From assembly GCA_902762435.1 (NCBI GenBank), contig CACWOH010000016.1, positions 20,873 to 84,872 of the forward strand: a DNA stretch of 64,000 bases, written 5' to 3'. Origin of the DNA: an uncultured Bacteroidia bacterium. Lineage in GTDB: Bacteria; Bacteroidota; Bacteroidia; Bacteroidales; UBA932. Under the pieces are notes generated by a model, which made no database searches, had not been told where the DNA came from, and saw only the letters and a program-made list of their open reading frames with translations. The position numbers and the translations under genes were made by a program. Of this stretch, positions 17,508-26,304 are shown piece by piece (the stretch's first letter is position 1; each line of letters opens with the position of its first letter).

Positions 17508-18665
17508 TTACTTCTGATTCTTTTTTTGCTTGACTGCCGTTTGCAGAATGCCTTCCGCCTGACGGGCGATCACCTCTCCGGAATAATGCGCACGCACGTA
17601 TTCGCGAAGATCTTCCGGTTTATATGTATCTATATTACGCTCAATCTCATTCATCGCCCCCACAAGCCCTTCAAAATCATCGACATCAAGCAGAATTCCG
17701 TTGGTACCGTCAATGTAATACTCCGGCCCGCCGCAACGCGTACTGATGACGGGCAAGCCCATCGCCATTGCCTCGATGTTCACGACGCAAAACGTTTCTG
17801 CACGGGAGACCAGTACAAATGCATCGCACTTTTGATACATCTCGATCATCTGCTGCTTATTGCACATTCCTAACAAATGAATGCGCTTGGATAAGCCGAG
17901 AGAATCAGCCAGGCCCGATATCTTATCTCGTTCCGGGCCGTCTCCTATGATGAAAAGTTCAGAGCCCGGATCATCAATCTTAGCCATTGCCCGAACAATC
18001 AAATCTATGGCTTTTCTCTCTTCCAGGGAACCGGTGGTCACAAACCTGAAAGGAGTATGACCCTTCGGAAGGATCGCTCCGTTCAGGAATTCTTCCCCAA
18101 CCATATCATAAAGCACATCAGAATGAACCCCCAGTTTCGTATTCAACGCCGATTGCAAGGCAGGGGAAACGGACAGGACTCTGTCAATATGTTTGTAAGC
18201 ACGCTGGAAGTGGAATGTTTCCCCTCTGCTGAATACACTTTTATTGATGATCCGGGCTGCGTGTTCAACTCCGACAATCGGGATTCCAGGATATCGCCGT
18301 TTTACATATTCAAGCTGCGACATCGTGAAAAAGAAATGCGCATAAATAACGTCCGGGAGCCCGTGTCTCTTCACCATATGATGAAAGAGAGACAACATCA
18401 TCCGGTCCATTATCCAACTCCGCAAACGAAAAGAACGAAGGATCTTCAACGGGAACAAATACAGCGAGCAAGCATCTATCCCCCCAAAATCAATATGCTT
18501 AAAACCGATCCGCCTGGCCCAGCGGCGAAAACGTCCATCTACGGCAGCCATACAGACCTTGTGCCCCAAAGCGGTCAAAGCCCGCGCCTGGTCCAATTCG
18601 AAACATCCCCATTGCGGATCCTCTTTGGACGGGATACCGTGAGAAATGATAAGTATATTCATCAT
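17508..18665 (-). CDS. Glycosyltransferase family 4 (GT-B fold)
   Basis: 385 residues. N-terminal MNILIISHGIPS with a Gly-rich loop, then the C-terminal GT4 domain: FVTTGSLEERKAIDLIVRAM (about 220), LFIIGDGPERDKI, and the E-x7-E region around VSRAETFCVVNIEAMAMGLPVI. It transfers a sugar from a nucleotide donor, with retention, to a lipid-linked acceptor at the inner face of the membrane. Together with the GT2 at 27474 it is one of only two glycosyltransferases in the locus, implying a short saccharide per repeat. Two adjacent ATGs are possible (18665 or 18662). Overlaps the polymerase-like gene by four bases. Confidence 0.85.
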   Translation of the reverse strand: MMNILIISHGIPSKEDPQWGCFELDQARALTALGHKVCMAAVDGRFRRWARRIGFKHIDFGGIDACSLYLFPLKILRSFRLRSWIMDRMMLSLFHHMVKRHGLPDVIYAHFFFTMSQLEYVKRRYPGIPIVGVEHAARIINKSVFSRGETFHFQRAYKHIDRVLSVSPALQSALNTKLGVHSDVLYDMVGEEFLNGAILPKGHTPFRFVTTGSLEERKAIDLIVRAMAKIDDPGSELFIIGDGPERDKISGLADSLGLSKRIHLLGMCNKQQMIEMYQKCDAFVLVSRAETFCVVNIEAMAMGLPVISTRCGGPEYYIDGTNGILLDVDDFEGLVGAMNEIERNIDTYKPEDLREYVRAHYSGEVIARQAEGILQTAVKQKKNQK

Positions 18666-19801
18666 TCAGAAACCTTTAAGCCGGGTTCGGTTTTAGGGAC
18701 AACATTCCCACGCCTATTCTTTGAATGGAGAATACAACACGGCAAGAAAAGAAAGAATGCAAAACCTAAAAACAATCCAGACTCATTAACACCCCAAATC
18801 ATAGTTACAATTATCAGTATCAACAACGGTTTGTAGTTGTTCATGGTAATTGTGCAATATTTTTTGAAGTAGTATAAGATAATCAACTCTATGATTACCA
18901 TCGTAGGCACGCCATATCTGACCACAATGTCCAAAGCGGAATTATGCATACTCTTATTCCACCACTCCGTGTCGATTTTGCCAAAGATAAAAGACGCGGG
19001 ATCCGTTACCTGAGCAAATATGTACGACCAAATAATCTCGCGACCGGAAAACACATCCTGCCCCATCATCTCAGTCTGCCCCTTCATCCCGGATGAAAGC
19101 AGACAATAAACGAAAGGGTATACCACATAGATGACAAGAAGGCACGACAGGATGAAGCCCCATTTATCCCATTTCGCAACCTTGTTTCTGACCAGGAATG
19201 CAGCGAACAATAACAGATAAACCAGGAGAGAATTACGGCCTTTCGTCAACAGGATCAAAAGAAATGACAGCCCCAACAAGAAGTAAAGGCCCGGAACGCC
19301 GATAGCCCGTTTTCTTCCTGCGATCGTGTCAATGACGATCCGTTTTTTGCTGTTTGTATAAATGCAGAAGAACAAAACAACCGTAAATAACAATATCTTA
19401 AAAGAGACCTGATTGGGATTGATGGGAATATGACCGGCAAAAGCTATGATGACATAAAGGAAATATGCCGCAAGTACCATCAAAAAGATCAGTGATATCT
19501 GCTTACGGGAGAACACAATCTTCGTATAAACAAACAGTGTTACAGGAAGCATCGCCGTAACAACCATCCCGATCATATTATAATGCCCGCCCAGGAATGA
19601 CAACGAAAAAAGATAAAGGGCGAAGATGACAGGAAGGAAAGAAGCGAAATCCAACCTGAAATACTTTGCATACAAAACCAAAAGCGGGAGGTACCTCAAG
19701 AGGGCAATCCATTGCGTCCCCGCAGACGTGAACTCTTCCAACAAAAGCCCCAACAATGCAAAGAGCAAGGAAATGAAGTACAAAGAAAAATCCAATTTCA
19801 T
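18662..19801 (-). CDS. Multi-pass membrane protein, O-antigen/capsule polymerase (Wzy)-like
   Basis: 379 residues from the ATG at 19801, preceded by AGGGGA; an upstream TTG is less likely. About ten hydrophobic segments are visible, with a larger polar loop around residues 225-290 (GQTEMMGQDVFSGREIIWSY) between late helices, the topology of Wzy polymerases and WaaL ligases. The GR-E-IW stretch resembles the O-antigen ligase/polymerase signature. Position among GTs and flippase supports polymerisation of repeat units in the periplasm. A ligase role or another substrate cannot be excluded from sequence alone. Confidence 0.68.
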   Translation of the reverse strand: MKLDFSLYFISLLFALLGLLLEEFTSAGTQWIALLRYLPLLVLYAKYFRLDFASFLPVIFALYLFSLSFLGGHYNMIGMVVTAMLPVTLFVYTKIVFSRKQISLIFLMVLAAYFLYVIIAFAGHIPINPNQVSFKILLFTVVLFFCIYTNSKKRIVIDTIAGRKRAIGVPGLYFLLGLSFLLILLTKGRNSLLVYLLLFAAFLVRNKVAKWDKWGFILSCLLVIYVVYPFVYCLLSSGMKGQTEMMGQDVFSGREIIWSYIFAQVTDPASFIFGKIDTEWWNKSMHNSALDIVVRYGVPTMVIIELIILYYFKKYCTITMNNYKPLLILIIVTMIWGVNESGLFLGFAFFLFLPCCILHSKNRRGNVVPKTEPGLKVSE

Positions 19802-19811
19802 GATTCTTCCC

Positions 19812-20996
19812 CTACTTGACAATCCGCCTTTTCAGCTTCAACAGATACTTGATGACAAACCGCCTCCTCAGGTGCTTCATCGGACGGGGATCTCCGGCAC
19901 TTTGTACAAAGTAGATACCCGCCTGCTTCTTGATTTCTTCAAATCGCCTGACAGAGAGTTTCCCTTCAAGGATATTATTAAACGCGACTTCCTCATTCAG
20001 ATAGAATTGATCCTTTTCAACAACTGGAACAGAATCAGGATTGAGGGAGTTGGTCAGGATTTGGATAAAGAGTGCGGGGACATTCACGCCCAATTTGAAC
20101 AATCCATAGCCATATGTGGCAAATCGGAGATTCAATTCTACGAAAAACACACGCCCCTCTGTCTCGATGAAATCAATATTGAATATACCGACATATCCTA
20201 GTCCCTTCAGAAGAGTCTCGATTTTCCGTTTAATCTCATTATCCGTCCGGACCGGCTTTACATGGCCCAGGATGGAAACGCCATGGCTGGAGCCCTCCCC
20301 CATCAGAACAAGTTCCGTCTCTGCCGGGACCCAGCAATTCTCTCCGTCGCAAATGCCCATCATCCCCATTTCTCTTTTAATCTTCACAAACTCTTCCGCA
20401 TAAAGCGGATGGGGATAAACCGTCTTGCACAAGCGGGTCAAGGCCTCAAGTTCCGACTTGTCTTCGCACTTCCGCTGAATGGGCTTCGAGTCCCAGTAAC
20501 TATACAGTCCCTTGACATAGCATGGATATTCTATCTGATCCGGGACAGAAAACTCCCCGTCCTCGTACATAATTGGCCAGCCCTGCACTACAGATAACCC
20601 AACCGCGGCAGCCCGGGTCTTCATGTAATTTTTGTCCATCAACCCGGACAAACTGTTTCCATCTTTCAAATGCGCGAACAGGAAAAAAGCCTCCAACCGA
20701 CTCCGCGCATCATCAATGATGTGTGTCACTTTGTCGCTTAGGGAGAAAAGAACGGGTTTCTGTCCACACCCCTGATACTTTTCTATCAGGAATTCCGGCA
20801 GAGTAACGGGACCGGTCTCATCGAAATAAAAGTAATCCTCCACATATTTGCAGAAGAAGTCGGATGTCTTCAACATCTTACCCTTATTCCTTCCTATCCG
20901 GACGATGTCAACACCATATCCAGCAGCACCTACCGCACGGGCCGTACAAAGCCTGATCACGTCCGATGTCCCTATTATTACTGCTTTTGTCGCCAT
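19812..20996 (-). CDS. ATP-grasp ligase of a different (carboxylase/PylC-like) type
   Basis: 394 residues from the ATG at 20996 (MATKAVIIGTSD); the 44 codons before it have no domain character. A pre-ATP-grasp Rossmann-like domain (about 1-110) is followed by an ATP-grasp with LMDKNYMKTRAAAVGL, YPCYVKGL, YAEEFVKI and the metal site VFFVELNLRFATYGYG (E-x-N). This arrangement resembles carbamoyl-phosphate-synthase-type and amino-acid ligases rather than the seven sugar-transfer-associated copies in this locus. It would form an amide or acyl-phosphate from a carboxylate. It sits directly downstream of a GNAT gene, a frequent pairing in amino-acid-modifying loci. Substrate unknown. Confidence 0.75.
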   Translation of the reverse strand: MATKAVIIGTSDVIRLCTARAVGAAGYGVDIVRIGRNKGKMLKTSDFFCKYVEDYFYFDETGPVTLPEFLIEKYQGCGQKPVLFSLSDKVTHIIDDARSRLEAFFLFAHLKDGNSLSGLMDKNYMKTRAAAVGLSVVQGWPIMYEDGEFSVPDQIEYPCYVKGLYSYWDSKPIQRKCEDKSELEALTRLCKTVYPHPLYAEEFVKIKREMGMMGICDGENCWVPAETELVLMGEGSSHGVSILGHVKPVRTDNEIKRKIETLLKGLGYVGIFNIDFIETEGRVFFVELNLRFATYGYGLFKLGVNVPALFIQILTNSLNPDSVPVVEKDQFYLNEEVAFNNILEGKLSVRRFEEIKKQAGIYFVQSAGDPRPMKHLRRRFVIKYLLKLKRRIVK

Positions 20997-21019
20997 AGAC
21001 CGGCTATACTTCTCCTTTT

Positions 21020-21613
21020 TTATCGCTTGAATACCCGGCGCAGCTGATATTCCGCCAGACGAACCGCTTTGACACAACAGTACATTGTCTTCATCCTGAG
21101 ATCCGAATACGGTGCTCCATTGAGCCATTTAACCATAAAAACCCACGGACTGTCGCTCCCCCGGGCAAAGCTTACTTTTTTGTAACCATTCTTTGACGCG
21201 ACCCCGATTACACGGGCATTGCCCGGATGTGTATTGAAAAGCATTTTGTCCAGGCCTTGTGCCGCCGCCGCCTTCTCACGTAGTTCCAGCAATTCGCCAT
21301 AAATGCCCCGTCCTCTGTATTCAGGCAGGACAGCAGCAAAACAACAATAGGCAAACATACCTTCGCCAAACCAGAACGACGCCTTTTTCAAAGTATATGC
21401 CGCCGTCCCGATTACCTTGTTCCCCAGAACCGCGACAAACATCTTTCCTCCCTGGGCCAAATGCTCCTCAATCCCCTCTCCTGAAAGTGCCGCGTGGGCC
21501 ATGTTCATCCCCTCTTCCCGATTCGTCCCATGGGCTTTCCAGATTACTTCATGAATATCATCCCAGGACACCCAATCGGGTTTTTCAATGATCTGAATTG
21601 CCGGATCGTTCAT
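21020..21613 (-). CDS. GNAT-family N-acetyltransferase
   Basis: 197 residues from the ATG at 21613. The acetyl-CoA pyrophosphate loop is VLPEYRGRGIYGELL (about residues 100-114), preceded by the beta-4 strand FAYCCFAAV, and followed by FNTHPGNARVIGVASKNGYKKV, the usual alpha-4/beta-6 region. It transfers an acyl group from CoA to an amine, here perhaps the amino group of an amino acid or amino sugar in the glycan. The C-terminal 40 residues are basic and not part of the fold. The genes on both sides are ATP-grasp proteins, suggesting a shared substrate path. Confidence 0.78.
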   Translation of the reverse strand: MNDPAIQIIEKPDWVSWDDIHEVIWKAHGTNREEGMNMAHAALSGEGIEEHLAQGGKMFVAVLGNKVIGTAAYTLKKASFWFGEGMFAYCCFAAVLPEYRGRGIYGELLELREKAAAAQGLDKMLFNTHPGNARVIGVASKNGYKKVSFARGSDSPWVFMVKWLNGAPYSDLRMKTMYCCVKAVRLAEYQLRRVFKR

Positions 21614-21623
21614 TCCAAAGGGC

Positions 21624-22808
21624 TTACCCAAAAAACTTATGATGAATCGTGGTTCTGTCCGGATAATCCTTAAAACGAACCGCACCCAAAGGCAAGTATT
21701 TTGCCCTAACCTTGGAAACGTGCGCCATCAGTTCATCCAGGTCCTCCCGGTTGAACATCGGACCCACCGCTTGCTGCAGCCCCACCCCGGGCCTAGGATT
21801 GAACTCGATGAAGACAGGATGTCCGTCCGGAGAGAGGGCGAAATCCCAGCCCACGATATCCAGCTGCGGCAGACGGCCATGCAGGGTCAAGGCGGCCGCC
21901 TTCAACACCTCCCAACAAGGTATCCGGTCCGGCAGGGAATCCGGCAGGGAGGGAACATCCATGACAAAATAACTGTAACGCTTCCGATTCAGGAGTTTCC
22001 CCGTTTCAATATCCACTCCGGTGTACCCACCTCCGGAACAAACGTTGTCCATCACGGAACCTTCCCCGCCAAAACGCATGCAGGAATACAGGACCTTACG
22101 GCGTTTCGAGGGATCCCGGTAAGTCACAATCCGGATGGTATTGAGAGAGGTCGGATTGAATTGCGCGAAAACCGGATGTTGTACGACCATCTTCTGGAAC
22201 GTATAATCATACCTGTATTTCGTCATCAGCGCATCAAACTCCGTACGGTCGGTTCCACGCTCGACCTTCACGACGCCACGGCCACCGAAAGTCTCCACGG
22301 AAGGTTTCAGGATCAAGGCTTCCCCGAAAGACAGAAGCGTATCCAAGGCGGTTTCCCGCGAGCACTCCTTTCCGTCCCCGGTATAGAATACCCCGTTGGC
22401 GTTATAGACCACATCCTCGGCGGCCATCACGCCAAGCTCGGCGTCCGGCAGCCCCAAGATGGTTTTCTGGACATTCTTGTCCATATAAGCCGGCACGAAA
22501 TCATAACGGTCCAGGTACGGATAGATATAGTGAACCGCCATCGAGCGGGTCACATAATGATCCGCCTCAATTCCTGAAAGCTTACCGTAGTAAGCCGCGT
22601 CCAGACCGGAGATGTCAAAACCCCACTTCTTCCAATATGGGTTCTTCCTTTTCACATATTTCTTCCATTCGAATTCCGGACACATCTCGTTCTTCAGGAA
22701 CATCCGGGTATCAAAATGCTGGAATCTCTTACGTAATGGCGGTGCAAGGAAACACCACCCCCGGAACAATATAGCGCTGATCTTTTTATGCAACAGATAA
22801 CAACCCAT
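21624..22808 (-). CDS. Sugar-transfer-associated ATP-grasp protein, copy D
   Basis: 394 residues. ATP-binding strand LILKPSVETFGGRGVVKVE (about 165-183), then FNPTSLNTIRIVTY, DNVCSGGGYTGVDIETG, GWDFALSPDG and the metal site VFIEFNPRPGVGLQQ (E-x-N). All family landmarks are complete. The N-terminus is hydrophobic then basic (MGCYLLHKKISAILFRGW), which could associate with the membrane face. It is less similar to copies A/B than they are to each other. Amide-bond formation is the family expectation; substrate unresolved. A three-base gap separates it from copy E. Confidence 0.77.
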   Translation of the reverse strand: MGCYLLHKKISAILFRGWCFLAPPLRKRFQHFDTRMFLKNEMCPEFEWKKYVKRKNPYWKKWGFDISGLDAAYYGKLSGIEADHYVTRSMAVHYIYPYLDRYDFVPAYMDKNVQKTILGLPDAELGVMAAEDVVYNANGVFYTGDGKECSRETALDTLLSFGEALILKPSVETFGGRGVVKVERGTDRTEFDALMTKYRYDYTFQKMVVQHPVFAQFNPTSLNTIRIVTYRDPSKRRKVLYSCMRFGGEGSVMDNVCSGGGYTGVDIETGKLLNRKRYSYFVMDVPSLPDSLPDRIPCWEVLKAAALTLHGRLPQLDIVGWDFALSPDGHPVFIEFNPRPGVGLQQAVGPMFNREDLDELMAHVSKVRAKYLPLGAVRFKDYPDRTTIHHKFFG

Positions 22809-22811
22809 CCC

Positions 22812-23966
22812 CTATTTAAAATGAATACTACCAACATTCATTCTCCACATCGCTGATGCGCCGATCCGTGACCACGTGTTTTTTCTGGACATCGCATCCT
22901 TAAGTATTTCCTCCGTGTATTCCCCAAAAGCGGGACCATTCGCGGACTGGCTCAGATCTGGCGTCACATTGAATTCGATCAAGGTTGGGGTACCATCTTC
23001 TTCTATTGCGATATCCCAAGCCATCAGATTAAAGAAGGGGAACTGCAAATGATACTCTTTTACCTTTTCGACGGCATCCTGATATGAGGGGATCCTATAT
23101 CCGTCCAATCGAACGCCACAATCCGTATACTCAATACGATCATTGCCCGGAGCACCATAAGCATACTTGCCTAAAGTCCCATCCGGGAGGATTTGGGTAC
23201 TGATTCCACCCGCGCTTTCATTGTCAATCGTTTTCCCCTTCCGACCAATACGGATGACAGAATAAACCATACGGACATCCATTCCGGTCCTATAGGTCAA
23301 CAAGCGGATTGTATTGATAGAAGTCGGGTTCAATGCACTCATATCCTTGTGCTGTCGGACCAACTCATCAAGCTGGAAGTCAGACCCATATTCCTTGAAG
23401 ACTTCTTCAAGAGTCTGGTTTCCATTATCGATCCGCCCCTCCCGGATATGCAGTACCCTTACACCCATCCCCCTGCTCGACAAGGACGGCTTGATAATAA
23501 CATCACCCAGGTTCCTGCATTTTTCCAACGCCTCCTGCGAAGAAACGGCCTTCCCCTCATAATAATAGAAACCGTTCATATTCTTCAAATAGATCCTGGG
23601 CTGATGGGCAGACGGAAGAAAGACGTCCGACAGGTTCTTATCCGTATACGCCCGCTTTAGCGGATATACATTCAACCTACCGACAATATTCGTCTTGTAT
23701 TCACTCGTCGGCAAATACAATTTAGAATAAATCCCCGTCCGGGAGTAAAAGAAACGATGCCACTCCAATGGGATAGGATGCCCCAGAAGACCCGTATAAA
23801 ACTCCTGGATCTCCTTTTCCTGCGCCTGCGTCAAAGATCTGCTTTGCTTAAGCTTCTTCTGGCTTGAGCGGATGCCGCTGATGTACTCCTTAACCTCTTG
23901 CCTGTCCTTATAACGAGAAAGGATTCCGATGGCTTTGTTTACAAGTTTGTCAATTAGTTTAGACAT
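22812..23966 (-). CDS. Sugar-transfer-associated ATP-grasp protein, copy E
   Basis: 384 residues. VIIKPSLSSRGMGVRVLHI (ATP loop), LNPTSINTIRLLTYRTG, DNESAGGISTQI, AWDIAIEEDG and LIEFNVTPDLSQS (E-x-N metal site). It is a close paralogue of the copy at 25124: both share a FYSR-x-G block, AYTDK, an N-x-x-GF-Y/F-Y/F block and SQ(S/T)A-x-GPAFGE-x-TEEI at the C-terminus. The CapA-like gene separates the pair, so the duplication predates or included that insertion. The substrate-recognising N-terminal third differs more than the core, fitting different acceptors for one chemistry. Confidence 0.78.
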   Translation of the reverse strand: MSKLIDKLVNKAIGILSRYKDRQEVKEYISGIRSSQKKLKQSRSLTQAQEKEIQEFYTGLLGHPIPLEWHRFFYSRTGIYSKLYLPTSEYKTNIVGRLNVYPLKRAYTDKNLSDVFLPSAHQPRIYLKNMNGFYYYEGKAVSSQEALEKCRNLGDVIIKPSLSSRGMGVRVLHIREGRIDNGNQTLEEVFKEYGSDFQLDELVRQHKDMSALNPTSINTIRLLTYRTGMDVRMVYSVIRIGRKGKTIDNESAGGISTQILPDGTLGKYAYGAPGNDRIEYTDCGVRLDGYRIPSYQDAVEKVKEYHLQFPFFNLMAWDIAIEEDGTPTLIEFNVTPDLSQSANGPAFGEYTEEILKDAMSRKNTWSRIGASAMWRMNVGSIHFK

Positions 23967-23971
23967 AAAAA

Positions 23972-25111
23972 CTACTCGTTAATAATACGGTCTTCAAGCA
24001 TCCTGACCATACGAGCCTTTCTCAGGTCGTTTTTCATCAAAAACGCCAGTTCGTCCAGTGAAGTCGGCCGCTGGCCACGCATGCATTTCCACAGTGCGGC
24101 CAAAGCCTCCTTGGTGTTTCTAGGCAGAAACATCTGACGAACCCGCCTTAACTCGCCCCTATCACGCGTTTCCAATGCTGATTTCAAGCATCTCCCATAA
24201 GCATCTGGATTGTTCAAGTACTCACAAATCAGCCTGTTATGCTCTTCGCGTCTTTCGTCGTAATCCACCACCATACCCAGGTTGTCCACATTGCGGGTAT
24301 TAACCACCTCCCAAGTCAGATTACCATCGGTTATGGACATCAAGACGCACAAGCCTTCATACCAATGCGGGCGATTGGTGGCACGGTAATCATACCCATC
24401 TTTACTATTGAACAAGAGATTGCCCAAACTATAGAAAACCGGCTTCCCTTTATAGGTCTCCCACCCTTGCGGACAATGCGGGTGCGTGCCAATCACGCCG
24501 TCGGCCCCGTAATCGATGAAATCCCGGTACCGGGCGATGGTCTCCGGAAGCGGGACATCAATATACTCTATGCCGTCGTGCGGCAAGACGAACAGATAAT
24601 CGAGCGTCTTTTTGGCTTCCTGGATAATATGATTGACCTGCAGGTCATTGATGTATGCGCACCCCAGCCCTTCGTGCCGGGAGACATCACTGAATACGCC
24701 CCTGTAAGCGGCAAAAGAAAGAGCCAGAAAGCCGATCCTGACACCGTGTACATCAACGGTCTTAACCTTGTACGCCTCCTCGTACGTGCCAGCGCCGAAT
24801 CCGTCATCGCCCAACGCTGCCTTTGTCTTCAGGAAACCTTTATCTCCCCAGTCAAAAGCGTGGTTGTTCGCCATCGAGAACAGATTGAATCCCATATTTC
24901 GGAGGAATCCCGGAGCGTCGTCGTTCTGGTAGAACAACTCCCTGCCCCGGGAGGACACGGAGACTCCTTCCGGTCGCAACGGCACTTCAAAATTGACTAT
25001 CCGCAAATCGCAAGCCCGGAGGACCTGCCGCAATTCCTCCGATACCGTTATCGGGGACGTGCTGGATTTCGAGCAGAAATCTCCTGCAAAAAAAAGACGA
25101 ATCGTATCCAT
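23972..25111 (-). CDS. CapA/PgsA-like metallophosphatase-fold protein
   Basis: 379 residues of the CapA (PGA_cap) family, a calcineurin-like fold. The metal-site pattern is present: FAGDF (Asp), NFEVPL (Asn/Glu), SMANNHAFDWG (Asn-His), VLPHDGIEY and GTHPHCPQG with KPVFYSLGNLLF. CapA/PgsA is required for poly-gamma-glutamate capsule synthesis and export, though its reaction is debated, and relatives occur in other capsule loci. No signal peptide or membrane anchor is visible, so this form is probably cytoplasmic, unlike PgsA of Bacillus. It is flanked by the paired ATP-grasp copies E and F, and a Mur-type ligase lies five genes upstream, as in pgs loci. Confidence 0.8.
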   Translation of the reverse strand: MDTIRLFFAGDFCSKSSTSPITVSEELRQVLRACDLRIVNFEVPLRPEGVSVSSRGRELFYQNDDAPGFLRNMGFNLFSMANNHAFDWGDKGFLKTKAALGDDGFGAGTYEEAYKVKTVDVHGVRIGFLALSFAAYRGVFSDVSRHEGLGCAYINDLQVNHIIQEAKKTLDYLFVLPHDGIEYIDVPLPETIARYRDFIDYGADGVIGTHPHCPQGWETYKGKPVFYSLGNLLFNSKDGYDYRATNRPHWYEGLCVLMSITDGNLTWEVVNTRNVDNLGMVVDYDERREEHNRLICEYLNNPDAYGRCLKSALETRDRGELRRVRQMFLPRNTKEALAALWKCMRGQRPTSLDELAFLMKNDLRKARMVRMLEDRIINE

Positions 25112-25123
25112 CCCGGACCTATA

Positions 25124-26254
25124 TTATCCCATCCATAAACGGATATTGAACGTGTCACGCCGGCTCAAGGCATATTTGATAATTTCCTCCGTCATTTCTC
25201 CGAATGCCGGCCCGTGTGCAGTCTGGCTCAAGTCGGGACAGCGATTCCACTCGATCAATACGGGCCGGCCGGCACTGTCGATACCGAAATCCCAACCGAC
25301 AAGGCTGAAATAAGGGAGTCGCTTATGCAAATCCTTCACAACCTGCATCGCATCTGAAAAAGCCGGGATCCTATATCCCTTAAGAGGCGTACCGACATCA
25401 GTCATCGGAATACGCTTCTCAGCAGGAGTACCATAAGCACAATCACGGACACAACCGTTTTCAAGGAGGATATCCGCATTGATTCCGCCGGCCGTTTCAT
25501 TGTCGACCTGTTTATCCTTCCGGCCAATGCGGACGACGGCATACAAGATATAAACCTCGTCTCCCCTATGGAAGGACAAAACCCTTAACGTATTGAGCGA
25601 GGTCGGATTCAACCGGGCCATTTCCGGATGCTGGATGACCTTCTCCTGAACGATGAAGTTCTCCTTATAGGCTCCGAATAGGTCTTCCAGCGTCTCATTC
25701 TCTCCGATCCGCCCCCCTCTTGAGGAGAAAAGCCGAACCCCACACCCCCACATTCCGATCATCGAGGGCTTGATGACTACGCTTTCCAGATCCCGGCAGA
25801 GAGCGAGAGCCTCGTCCCGGGTAATCGGGCGCTTATCATCAAAGAAAAAGCCATCGATGTTCCGGATAATGGTCTTTGGCCGGTTCACGTCTGCGAAATA
25901 GTTGTCCAAAGAGCACTTGTCCGTATAGGCCATCGTGAGCGGGCGGTTGTTCAGCCGGTAGATTATGTCGGAATGATAAAAGCAAGTTGGGACATATCGG
26001 ACGGAAAACTCTCCATTACGGGAATAGAAGTATTCGTGCCAGTAATACGGCAACTTCTTCCCGGTCAGGCCCATCCAATAAGCCTGGACCGCTTCTATCT
26101 GATCCTTTGTCAAAGGATTACGCTCACACTGAAGGAGCTTGCCCTTGATACTGTTGACATCCTGTTCGTACCAGAGCCGCTCACGAAGCTTCGTGAGCCG
26201 CTCTGAGGCGCTCATCTCAAATTTGCGGGCAAAGGAAATGGTCTTGTTATTCAT
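25124..26254 (-). CDS. Sugar-transfer-associated ATP-grasp protein, copy F
   Basis: 376 residues, the sister of copy E. Core landmarks: VVIKPSMIGMWGCGVRLF, LNPTSLNTLRVLSF, DNETAGGINADI, GWDFGIDSAG and LIEWNRCPDLSQT (E-x-N). In the ATP loop the Gly pattern is partly replaced (M-W-G-C-G instead of S-R-G-M-G), which may tune rather than abolish nucleotide binding. The shared tail GPAFGEMTEEI with copy E is diagnostic of the pair. The ATG at 26254 lies 50 bases after the previous stop, one of the larger gaps here; that gap contains a 10-base palindrome AGGCCGGCCT but no clear promoter. Confidence 0.78.
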   Translation of the reverse strand: MNNKTISFARKFEMSASERLTKLRERLWYEQDVNSIKGKLLQCERNPLTKDQIEAVQAYWMGLTGKKLPYYWHEYFYSRNGEFSVRYVPTCFYHSDIIYRLNNRPLTMAYTDKCSLDNYFADVNRPKTIIRNIDGFFFDDKRPITRDEALALCRDLESVVIKPSMIGMWGCGVRLFSSRGGRIGENETLEDLFGAYKENFIVQEKVIQHPEMARLNPTSLNTLRVLSFHRGDEVYILYAVVRIGRKDKQVDNETAGGINADILLENGCVRDCAYGTPAEKRIPMTDVGTPLKGYRIPAFSDAMQVVKDLHKRLPYFSLVGWDFGIDSAGRPVLIEWNRCPDLSQTAHGPAFGEMTEEIIKYALSRRDTFNIRLWMG

Positions 26255-26304
26255 CCTGACCTATGATTCAATAATAATACATTCTATCTCCGGGAAAGGC
26301 CGGC

